Positions 1 through 5,736 of a stretch of 7,229 nucleotides of DNA are shown piece after piece (the stretch's first letter is position 1; every line of letters begins with the position of its first letter). This DNA is from Methanolobus sp. UBA118 (GTDB lineage Archaea; Halobacteriota; Methanosarcinia; Methanosarcinales; Methanosarcinaceae): positions 1 to 7,229 of the forward strand of contig DACO01000018.1 of assembly GCA_002508635.1 (NCBI GenBank). Reading direction: 5' to 3'. The notes beneath the pieces were generated by a model, which was given only the letters and a program-made list of their open reading frames with translations, ran no database searches and was not told where the DNA came from. A program made the translations under genes and the position numbers.

Positions 1-388
1 AGAACTTGTGTCTGATTCCGGTAAAGCTGCCTATGGTGAGGCACAGGTAAGACAGAACCTGAGTATCGGAGCTGTTGAGATATTGCTCATATCCGAGGAT
101 CTCAGAGCCGAGCGCCTGACTTTCCAGTGTCCTACAGGCGATTATGAAAATAAGATCAGCAGGAATTTCAGACCCGGTGAAGAACCCGACTTCTCGGAGC
201 AGTGTCCTGAATGCGGTACCAACCTTGAGATAGTCGAAAGGGTTGACGTGGTGGATGAGCTGTCCGAACTTGCGGACCAGATGGGAACGGAAGTAGAATT
301 CATTTCCACGGACTTTGATGAGGGTTCCCAGTTGCTCAACGCATTTGGTGGAATAGTTGCCGTACTGCGGTTCAATACTGGTGTCTGA
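1..388 (+). CDS. prf1: Archaeal peptide chain release factor 1 (aRF1), C-terminal part, 5'-truncated by window edge
   Basis: This is the C-terminal 128 residues of the class I release factor that reads all three stop codons and triggers peptidyl-tRNA hydrolysis on the ribosome. The reading frame is open to the left edge (first full codon at position 2), so the GTG at 8 is an internal valine codon, not a start. The family is about 410-420 residues long; the stop-codon recognition and GGQ domains lie outside the window. What is visible is domain 3. It has an A-A-Y-G-E segment, then G-A-V-E-I-L-L-I-S-E-D, a zinc-ribbon-like mini-domain, and a near-invariant tail through D-E-L-S-E-L-A-D-Q-M-G-T-E-V-E-F and G-S-Q-L-L-N-A-F-G-G-I. 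The mini-domain keeps only three of the expected four cysteines (codons 128-130, 203-205 and 212-214). The gene ends in TGA 20 nt before argS, suggesting co-transcription. The archaeal identity is firm because bacteria use unrelated RF1/RF2. Confidence 0.93.
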   Translation, partial: ELVSDSGKAAYGEAQVRQNLSIGAVEILLISEDLRAERLTFQCPTGDYENKISRNFRPGEEPDFSEQCPECGTNLEIVERVDVVDELSELADQMGTEVEFISTDFDEGSQLLNAFGGIVAVLRFNTGV

Positions 389-397
389 TAGGATATT

Positions 398-403
398 GAG
401 GTG
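398..403 (+). promoter_or_regulatory. Shine-Dalgarno site of argS (supports TTG start)
   Basis: GAGGTG lies 5 nt upstream of the TTG at 409. An in-frame TGA at 397-399 excludes any start further upstream, and no ATG or GTG lies close downstream in this frame. The site therefore fixes TTG as the initiation codon. Confidence 0.8.
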
Positions 404-408
404 TTATC

Positions 409-2112
409 TTGTTTCTTGAATTTAAAAAACAGGTAAGTTCGGCCCTGGAAGATGCTGTTGCATCTCTGGGCTTTCAGACGGATGACCTTGGGCTGGAAGC
501 GTCCCAGCATGCAGACATTGCTTCAAAGGTAGCATTCCGTCTTGCAGCACAGGCAAAACAGAATCCAAAGGAGCTTGCTGAAAAGATAGCTGAGGCAATA
601 TTCTTGCCGGATGATTCACTTATCGGTGAGATTACCACAGTGGGTCCTTACATCAACATAAACGCAAACAGGAACTACATCGATGAGACCGTTTTCAGGA
701 TAAGGAAAGAAGAGGACGGATTCGGGGGAGGTTTCTGTGAGGGAAGGATACTGCTGGAGCACACATCCGCAAATCCGAACGGTCCCCTGCATGTAGGACA
801 TATCCGCAATTCCATTATCGGTGATACCCTCAAACGTATACTCATGCGTGCGGGCTATGATGTTGAAACCCAGTACTATGTCAATGATATGGGACGCCAG
901 ATAGCCATTGTCTCCTGGGCGCTTACACAGTTCGAGTTTGATACCTCAAGAAAGCCTGATCATGCGATTGCTGATGTTTACATAAAAGCAAACGCAAAAC
1001 TCAATGATAATCCGGAAAAGGTTTCAGAGATCGACAGTCGTATGCAGCTTGTGGAAAAGGGTGATGAGGCTACGATCAAGAGTTTCGATGAAGCCGTTGC
1101 ACTGGTGGTTGAAGGTATCAGGGAAACCCTTTTGCGTATGAATGTGGAACATGATAGTTTCCCGCATGAATCCGGTTTTATCCGCTCGGGTGCTGTCAAC
1201 CGGATAGTCGAGGAGATCAAAGCTACCGGCAGGACGGAAGTAGATGACGGTGCCCTTGTTGTGGACCTCTCTGATTACGGTTTTGAAAAAACACTTGTTA
1301 TCCAGCGCTCTGATGGTACGTCACTTTATACAACACGTGATCTTGCCTACCATGAATGGAAAGGTGAGAGAGCCGACAGGATGATCGATGTCCTGGGAGC
1401 GGACCACAAACTCATATCAGGACAGCTCAAGGCAACCCTGAACGCAATAGGCAAGAAAGAACCTGAGATTGTGATATTCGAATTCGTGTCCCTGCCGGAA
1501 GGCTCCATGAGCACCCGCAGGGGTAAGTTCATCCCGGCGGATGATCTGCTTGACAAGATAGAGGACCAGGCCTATGTGGAAGTTGAGAAACGCCGTCCTG
1601 AGATGCCGGATGAATTTAAAAGGCAAGTTGCAAGGAATGTGGGTATCGGTGCTGTAAGGTATGATATCGTGAAAGTCTCTCCTGAAAAGTCAACGGTATT
1701 CGACTGGAAGGAAGCCCTTGACTTTGAGAAGCAGGGCGGCCCCTTCATCCAGTACTCACATGCACGTGCCTGTAGTATTCTCAAAAAGGCTCAGGAGGAT
1801 GGTCTCTGGGATTCTGCAAGACCGATTGATCCGTCACTGCTGATCGAGGATACGGAAGTGGACCTGATAAAGAAAATGGCAGCCTTTGACAGTGTCATAG
1901 AAACATCCTCCAGGGAACTCAAACCTCACTCGGTTGCCATCTATGCAAGGGAACTTGCTGATTCTTTCAACCAGTTCTACAGATTCGTGCCTGTAATAAG
2001 TGCAGAGGATGAGGAGGTCAGATCTGTCAGGCTTGCACTTGTGGACTGTGCAAGGATAGTACTTGCAAACGCACTTGACACACTTGGAATAGCTGCCCCT
2101 GAATCGATGTGA
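409..2112 (+). CDS. argS: Arginyl-tRNA synthetase
   Basis: This class Ia synthetase charges tRNA-Arg with arginine at the expense of ATP in the cytoplasm. It has 567 residues, a normal family length. The N-terminal Add-1 domain covers about residues 1-105. The catalytic Rossmann fold follows, with the HIGH motif as H-V-G-H at 128-131 inside the typical E-H-T-S-A-N-P-N-G-P-L context. Y-V-N-D-M-G-R-Q at 157-164 is the usual family block. The KMSKS equivalent is M-S-T-R-R-G at 367-372, a degenerate form that is common in ArgRS. The C-terminal DALR anticodon-binding domain begins near G-G-P-F-I-Q-Y-S-H-A-R (443-453) and runs to a terminal methionine, as in most ArgRS. Initiation is at TTG, supported by a GAGGTG Shine-Dalgarno site. 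The gene ends with tandem stops TGA-TAA. It sits 20 nt after the aRF1 gene with no promoter visible between them, so the two are probably co-transcribed. Confidence 0.97.
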   Translation: MFLEFKKQVSSALEDAVASLGFQTDDLGLEASQHADIASKVAFRLAAQAKQNPKELAEKIAEAIFLPDDSLIGEITTVGPYININANRNYIDETVFRIRKEEDGFGGGFCEGRILLEHTSANPNGPLHVGHIRNSIIGDTLKRILMRAGYDVETQYYVNDMGRQIAIVSWALTQFEFDTSRKPDHAIADVYIKANAKLNDNPEKVSEIDSRMQLVEKGDEATIKSFDEAVALVVEGIRETLLRMNVEHDSFPHESGFIRSGAVNRIVEEIKATGRTEVDDGALVVDLSDYGFEKTLVIQRSDGTSLYTTRDLAYHEWKGERADRMIDVLGADHKLISGQLKATLNAIGKKEPEIVIFEFVSLPEGSMSTRRGKFIPADDLLDKIEDQAYVEVEKRRPEMPDEFKRQVARNVGIGAVRYDIVKVSPEKSTVFDWKEALDFEKQGGPFIQYSHARACSILKKAQEDGLWDSARPIDPSLLIEDTEVDLIKKMAAFDSVIETSSRELKPHSVAIYARELADSFNQFYRFVPVISAEDEEVRSVRLALVDCARIVLANALDTLGIAAPESM

Positions 2113-2122
2113 TAAGGGGTCG

Positions 2123-2201
2123 CTTTTCCATTCCTTACTCTTTTGTTTTGCATAAGTTTTGTTAGCAGAGCCTGTTGGCGCTTATATCTACAGATTTTTT
2201 T
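2123..2201 (+). terminator. T-rich 3' region after argS, probable archaeal oligo-T terminator
   Basis: Just after the tandem stops there are T4 runs at 2124-2127, 2141-2144, 2146-2149 and 2157-2160, and a T7 run at 2195-2201. Archaeal RNA polymerase can terminate on oligo-T tracts without a hairpin, and no strong stem-loop is visible here. The exact 3' end cannot be read from sequence. The stretch also holds a TATA-like CTTATATC (2181-2188), whose role is unclear. Confidence 0.5.
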
Positions 2202-2235
2202 GCAGTACTTTACAGTATGTGATACCTGCACAAAA

Positions 2236-2244
2236 CTTAAATAT
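2236..2244 (+). promoter_or_regulatory. Probable TATA box of the tetR-ABC operon
   Basis: TTAAATAT at 2237-2244, preceded by an A-rich BRE-like CAAAAC, overlaps the left edge of the first palindrome. A start site about 25 nt downstream would fall near 2262-2268, inside the second palindrome, leaving a leader of about 50 nt before the ATG at 2316. A competing TATA-like ATATTTAT at 2271-2278 would place the start near 2300. In either case the palindromes cover core promoter elements, which suits repression. Confidence 0.5.
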
Positions 2245-2273
2245 GACCATGGTCATTTATGACCGCGGTCATA
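2243..2273. promoter_or_regulatory. Tandem perfect palindromes, probable double operator of the TetR repressor
   Basis: ATGACC-AT-GGTCAT occupies 2243-2256 and ATGACC-GC-GGTCAT occupies 2259-2272; flanking T2258 and A2273 extend the second to 16 bp. Both are perfect palindromes and differ only in the central dinucleotide. Their centres are 16 bp apart (about 1.5 helical turns), so two dimers would sit on roughly opposite DNA faces. They lie 43-73 nt upstream of a TetR-family start codon, within the likely core promoter. By family precedent this suggests autorepression of tetR together with the two exporter genes. Protein binding is inferred; the symmetry is seen directly. Confidence 0.8.
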
Positions 2274-2315
2274 TTTATTGCTAATGGCCTTTAAAGTTAA
2301 TATTAAGGATCAGAT

Positions 2316-2918
2316 ATGTCCCTGCGTGAGAAAAAGAAACTCGAGACCAAGAACAGGATCTTCGAGGTATCGGGAAGGCTGTTCAAGGAAAAAGGTTTTG
2401 AAAACACCACCATAGATGCTATAACAAAGGAAGTGGGAATAGCAAAAGGAACATTCTTCAACTATTTCCCTACCAAGGAATCCTTGCTTCTTTATTTCAG
2501 AGAACAGAAACACGAACTGGTCAATGATCTGCTTGAAGCTGAAAGGTCAAAGAACGCTCCAAGCAGGGAAAAGATAAAGAGTTTTCTGGTCCGTCTGGCG
2601 GAAAGCTATGAGAAGGACAAAGAACTTTCAAAACTCTTCATACTGGAATACAAGAGATATGTGGTGCACTCCGGATTAAAACCGGATGATGAAAAAAGCA
2701 TGCATAACCGGTTCAACAGGATTCTTTATGATTTGCTTGAAGAGGGTGTGGGGAACGGAGAGATCAGGAGTAGCACCGATCTGAAAAAAGCGGCTGAGAT
2801 GCTGAATGTCATCTATCTCCACACGCTTATCGTATGGCTGAGATCCGATAACGACTTTTCCTTCTCCGGGGATATATCCGCAAAAATAGATATATTATTC
2901 GAAGGTATCGGGGATTAA
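2316..2918 (+). CDS. TetR/AcrR-family transcriptional repressor
   Basis: This is a 200-residue DNA-binding regulator, typical of TetR family length. The N-terminal TetR_N domain covers about residues 10-57. Its helix-turn-helix (about 31-50) has the sequence run T-T-I-D-A-I-T-K-E-V-G-I-A-K-G-T-F-F-N-Y, followed by the F-P-T-K-E-S-L-L block typical of the family. Residues 60-200 are a helical ligand-binding and dimerisation domain with no recognisable ligand signature. The ATG at 2316 has an AAGGA ribosome site (2305-2309) about 6 nt upstream. It is the first gene of an operon with an ABC ATPase and permease, and a double palindrome lies in its promoter. The likely role is a repressor released by a substrate of the pump or a related compound. 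Family and local role are well supported; the inducer is unknown. Confidence 0.93.
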   Translation: MSLREKKKLETKNRIFEVSGRLFKEKGFENTTIDAITKEVGIAKGTFFNYFPTKESLLLYFREQKHELVNDLLEAERSKNAPSREKIKSFLVRLAESYEKDKELSKLFILEYKRYVVHSGLKPDDEKSMHNRFNRILYDLLEEGVGNGEIRSSTDLKKAAEMLNVIYLHTLIVWLRSDNDFSFSGDISAKIDILFEGIGD

Positions 2919-2922
2919 TCAA

Positions 2923-3906
2923 ATGTTTGCAATAGAGGTTGAGAACCTCACAAAGGAATTCGACGGATTCGTTGCTGTTGACAATATTTCCTTCAGCATA
3001 GGCAAAGGTGAGATCTTTGGTTTGCTTGGCCCCAACGGTGCAGGAAAGACCACAACTATGTCTATGCTTTCAACCACACTTAAACCGACATCCGGAAAGG
3101 CTTATGTTAATGGTTTCGATATCCTGAAAAATGAGGATGATGTAAGAAAGTCCATAGGGATAGTGTTTCAGGACCAGAGTCTCGATGAAGAGCTGACAGC
3201 CTATGAGAACATGGATTTTCACGGAAGGCTCTATCGTGTGCCAAAAGAAGAGAGGCAGAAAAAGATAGCAGAACTTCTGAAACTGGTTGAGCTAGAAGAT
3301 AAAAAGGACAATCTCGTAAAAACCTATTCCGGTGGGATGCGAAGGCGTCTTGAGATAGCAAGAGGATTACTTCACGAGCCGGATGTACTTTTCCTGGATG
3401 AACCCACTCTGGGTCTTGACCCACAGACAAGGAATCACCTCTGGGATTATATCGAGAAGCTCAACGGGGAAAAAGGGATTACGCTAATTCTCACCACTCA
3501 TTATATGGACGAAGCGGACAAGCTCTGCAACAGGGTGGCAATAATTGACCGGGGTAAGATCATCGCAAGTGACACCCCGGAAAAGCTCAAGGATTCCATA
3601 GGGGGAGATGTGATTACTATCCATTCTCCACAAAAGAACGATCTTTACGAAATAATCAAAGATCAGACATGGGTCAAGCATCTGGACCTTCATGACAGCT
3701 CGCTCACTATAAGCCTTCAGAATGCGGGACAGCATGTTGCAGAGATCGTGAATCTCTCTTCTGAAAAGGGGATAAGCATTGATGATATCTCTATCCACAA
3801 ACCCACTCTTGAGGATGTTTTCCTGCATTATACCGGCAGGACGATACGGGAAGAGGAAGCCAACACCAAAGACCGCATGCGAATGATGCAAAGGGTGAGG
3901 AGGTAA
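2923..3906 (+). CDS. ABC transporter ATP-binding protein, DrrA-like
   Basis: This cytoplasmic nucleotide-binding subunit powers an ABC-2 type exporter. It has 327 residues. The Walker A motif G-P-N-G-A-G-K-T-T is at 36-44, and the Q-loop glutamine is Q83 in V-F-Q-D-Q. The signature is Y-S-G-G-M at 135-139. The Walker B motif V-L-F-L-D-E ends in catalytic E160, the D-loop G-L-D-P is at 164-167 and the H-loop histidine is H193. All residues needed for ATP hydrolysis are present. A C-terminal extension (about 225-327) contains P-T-L-E-D-V-F-L-H-Y-T-G-R (294-306), typical of the daunorubicin-resistance DrrA group, then a highly charged tail. The ATG lies 4 nt after the tetR stop. The adjacent permease is its obvious partner, and two copies of each would form the pump. 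The transported compound cannot be read from the sequence. Confidence 0.95.
   Translation: MFAIEVENLTKEFDGFVAVDNISFSIGKGEIFGLLGPNGAGKTTTMSMLSTTLKPTSGKAYVNGFDILKNEDDVRKSIGIVFQDQSLDEELTAYENMDFHGRLYRVPKEERQKKIAELLKLVELEDKKDNLVKTYSGGMRRRLEIARGLLHEPDVLFLDEPTLGLDPQTRNHLWDYIEKLNGEKGITLILTTHYMDEADKLCNRVAIIDRGKIIASDTPEKLKDSIGGDVITIHSPQKNDLYEIIKDQTWVKHLDLHDSSLTISLQNAGQHVAEIVNLSSEKGISIDDISIHKPTLEDVFLHYTGRTIREEEANTKDRMRMMQRVRR
3897..3904 (+). promoter_or_regulatory. Strong Shine-Dalgarno site of the permease gene, overlapping the ATPase stop codon
   Basis: GAGGAGGT ends 6 nt before the permease ATG. It encodes the last two arginines of the ATPase and its final T is the first base of that gene's TAA. It is the strongest ribosome site in the window, and its overlap with the stop suggests translational coupling of the two pump subunits. 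Confidence 0.75.
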
Positions 3907-3910
3907 TAAT

Positions 3911-4660
3911 ATGGATATTGTCTATACCATATGGCTGAGGAACGTAAAACGTTATCTGCGTTCCAGAAGCAGGATCGTCGGAAGTCTGGGTATGCCTCTT
4001 TTCTTCTTGCTTGTGCTGGGGTTCGGACTTAATTCTGTTGTCACACTTCCGGGTATGGAACATGGCTATACCGGATTCATCATTCCGGGAATCATATCCA
4101 TGAGTGTGTTGTTCACTTCGGTATTCTCGGGAATTCAGATAATATGGGATAAGCAATTCGGTTTCCTGAAAGAGACCCTCGTGGCTCCGGTATCAAGGCT
4201 TGAGATAATGCTGGGACAGACTATAGGCGGAGCTACAGCCTCAGTGATCCAGGGTCTTATAATCCTTGTTCTGTCACTTCTGATAGGACTCAATATCACC
4301 AGCATCCCCGGATTTCTGATTGCAATAGTCTTCATGGTGCTCATAGGGCTATCTTTTACAGCCTTTGGTATTGCCATTGCATCGAGGATGGAGGATATGC
4401 ATGGTTTCCAGCTTATAATCAACTTTGTCGTCTTCCCTATCTTCGGACTCTCAGGGGCGCTGTTTCCCATTGACAGTCTGCCATCATGGCTGAGATCCCT
4501 TACGCTGCTGGACCCGCTGACGTATGGTGTCGAAGGTATCAGGTACGGCTTGCTTGGAAGCTCCCAGGTGAATCCGCTACTCAGCTTTGTGGTGCTTACG
4601 GGATTTACGGTTTTCATGGTGGTCTTTGGTGCCTACCTGTTCAGGAAGATAAGCATCTGA
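3911..4660 (+). CDS. ABC-2 type transporter permease, DrrB-like
   Basis: This is the integral membrane subunit of the exporter, 249 residues, a usual length for a DrrB-type half-permease. Six hydrophobic segments can be read at about residues 23-43, 56-78, 108-127, 132-156, 166-187 and 223-244. A short basic amphipathic N-terminus (R-N-V-K-R-Y-L-R-S-R-S-R) precedes them. Family signatures are the cytoplasmic loop F-L-K-E-T-L-V-A-P-V-S-R-L-E (85-98), which normally contacts the ATPase, and the extracytoplasmic stretch F-P-I-D-S-L-P-S-W-L-R followed by L-D-P-L-T-Y-G-V-E-G-I-R (185-211). It is the last gene of the TetR-ATPase-permease operon, 4 nt after the ATPase stop. DrrAB-type pumps export drugs, lipids or polyketides in studied organisms. 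Here only efflux in general can be claimed. Confidence 0.94.
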   Translation: MDIVYTIWLRNVKRYLRSRSRIVGSLGMPLFFLLVLGFGLNSVVTLPGMEHGYTGFIIPGIISMSVLFTSVFSGIQIIWDKQFGFLKETLVAPVSRLEIMLGQTIGGATASVIQGLIILVLSLLIGLNITSIPGFLIAIVFMVLIGLSFTAFGIAIASRMEDMHGFQLIINFVVFPIFGLSGALFPIDSLPSWLRSLTLLDPLTYGVEGIRYGLLGSSQVNPLLSFVVLTGFTVFMVVFGAYLFRKISI

Positions 4661-4703
4661 TACCACAGACAATTAGAAGCACAAATAAAAGGAGCTTTTA
4701 AGT

Positions 4704-4721
4704 GCCCTTTTTCTTATTTTT
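4704..4721 (+). terminator. Oligo-T terminator of the tetR-ABC operon
   Basis: About 45 nt past the permease stop, the + strand carries T5 (4708-4712), TT, and T5 (4717-4721), broken by single bases. A small AAAAG-GAG-CTTTT stem (4687-4699 region) precedes the tract. It lies in the 59-nt gap between convergent genes and slightly overlaps the end of the minus-strand gene. This fits an archaeal intrinsic terminator for the operon. Confidence 0.55.
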
Positions 4722-5526
4722 ACGTTTGAGGCCGTTTTTTAAGATCAAAAACCCATCTGCTGATTCCGGGTGCTACATTACCGCATCTGCGGTGGAATTT
4801 CACTTCAAAACCCATATTCTCATATCTTGTGATAAGTCCGGGAATATCTTCTCTGGGTTTGAAGGTATAGAAGTGAACATCGCCTCCTGTTCTGACCATG
4901 GATGAAATTTTCTCCAGAAAATGGTCCATGCCATAGGGTGTGGGTATGATGGCTCTGTCAAATTCAGATTTTATCATTTTCGGTATGTGAGATGCATCGG
5001 CGTTAATGATATGGATTTTTTCTTCCAATTTGTTCAGCTTGCAATTCTCTTTGAGTGACAGGCACGCAAAGGGGTTCATTTCCACTGCAACTACATCGGC
5101 TCCTGTGGCTGCTGCAGGGATTACAAAGGGGCCGACACCTGAAAAAGGAATGAGCACGCTCTCATTCGGTTTCACCTGAGATGCTATCCTTTTTCTCTCA
5201 AATCCCAGTCTCGGGTTAAAAAAGGATCTTTTAACGTCTATCCTGTATACAAATCCGAATTCCCTGTGAGTGGTCCCGGTGCTCTCACCTGCCAGTATCT
5301 CAAAATCGGCAACTCTGTGGTCACTTTCAAGCTTTGAGGTCTTGTTGAGCACTGTCCGGATATTGCCCATGCGCTGCATTATTGCAGAGGCAATCTCTGG
5401 TTTGTATTTTCCCAGCTCTTCGGGAATCACTACTATGGCAATATCTCCGATAATGTCAAAACGGTTTGGGAGCTTTTCCAGCTCCTTTTCAGGAATCTTT
5501 CCATGCAGGTCGGTTTTGAGGCTCAT
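4720..5526 (-). CDS. Trm5-like class I SAM-dependent methyltransferase (COG2520 type), short form
   Basis: The protein has 268 residues from the ATG at 5526. It matches the D2 and D3 parts of Trm5, the tRNA m1G37 methyltransferase. The features are F-D-I-I-G-D (23-28), H-R-E-F-G (87-91) and N-P-R-L-G-F-E-R (104-111). The SAM-binding motif I is P-F-S-G-V-G-P-F (127-134), the ribose-binding acid is E149 in V-E-M-N, and the adenine-site segment is N-A-D (175-177). The end, A-P-G-I-S-R-W-V-F-D-L, is also family-like. The N-terminal D1 domain that helps Trm5 read the tRNA elbow is absent. The NLP motif, whose asparagine contacts G37 in studied Trm5, is replaced by P-T-P (195-197). TYW2/Taw2 is similar in length but differs at the PRL..ER and motif I segments. 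The substrate is therefore uncertain. A GTG at 5553 would add nine residues, but a TATA box lies directly before it, so the ATG is preferred. The gene converges on the permease gene. Confidence 0.85.
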   Translation of the reverse strand: MSLKTDLHGKIPEKELEKLPNRFDIIGDIAIVVIPEELGKYKPEIASAIMQRMGNIRTVLNKTSKLESDHRVADFEILAGESTGTTHREFGFVYRIDVKRSFFNPRLGFERKRIASQVKPNESVLIPFSGVGPFVIPAAATGADVVAVEMNPFACLSLKENCKLNKLEEKIHIINADASHIPKMIKSEFDRAIIPTPYGMDHFLEKISSMVRTGGDVHFYTFKPREDIPGLITRYENMGFEVKFHRRCGNVAPGISRWVFDLKKRPQT

Positions 5527-5555
5527 CCTTTGTTCGGATCTGCTATATGTCACAG

Positions 5556-5564
5556 ATATTTAAA
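5556..5564 (-). promoter_or_regulatory. TATA box of the Trm5-like gene
   Basis: The minus strand reads TTTAAATAT here. Transcription starting about 25 nt downstream would begin near 5534, giving an 8-nt leader (near-leaderless) before the ATG at 5526. That start site would also lie downstream of the in-frame GTG at 5553, which argues against the longer protein. Confidence 0.55.
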
Positions 5565-5736
5565 AACGCTTACAATCCCTTTTACCCTTCAAGGTATCGG
5601 GTTGTCATTTTCCTTTCAACTAGGTTGTATGAGGAATCAATGAACAGTCGTATAGGTTTTTAAGTCCCAAGCACAATATATGAATGATTTAAATTAATTT
5701 AGGGATCTTTAAGAAAATCGACCAAAAGGGTACACA
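5565..5736. other. Divergent intergenic region between the Trm5-like gene and msrA
   Basis: Between the two promoters this AT-rich stretch has no convincing ORF and no RNA gene that I can recognise. Only short weak symmetries are visible, such as GTTG and CAAC arms around 5599-5620. The right part holds the msrA promoter candidates and ribosome site. Confidence 0.6.
5673..5695 (+). promoter_or_regulatory. msrA promoter region, TATA candidates
   Basis: Two TATA-like elements face msrA: CAATATATG at 5674-5682 and TTTAAATT at 5688-5695. The second would give a start near 5716 and a leader of about 20 nt carrying an AAGGG ribosome site (5726-5730) 6 nt before the ATG. Which one is used cannot be decided by eye. 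No recognisable redox-regulator operator is seen. Confidence 0.45.

Noticed and set aside
3484..3891. A 135-codon open frame antisense to the ABC ATPase gene
   Set aside because: It is a shadow of a well-supported coding sequence, with no family resemblance and no start context.
4135..4617. A 160-codon open frame antisense to the permease gene
   Set aside because: It lies wholly opposite a gene with clear family signatures, its product has no recognisable motif, and no promoter or ribosome site supports it.
4893..4901. TGACCATGG, resembling half of the TetR operator
   Set aside because: It sits within the Trm5-like coding sequence and lacks the second half-site, so it is most likely chance.
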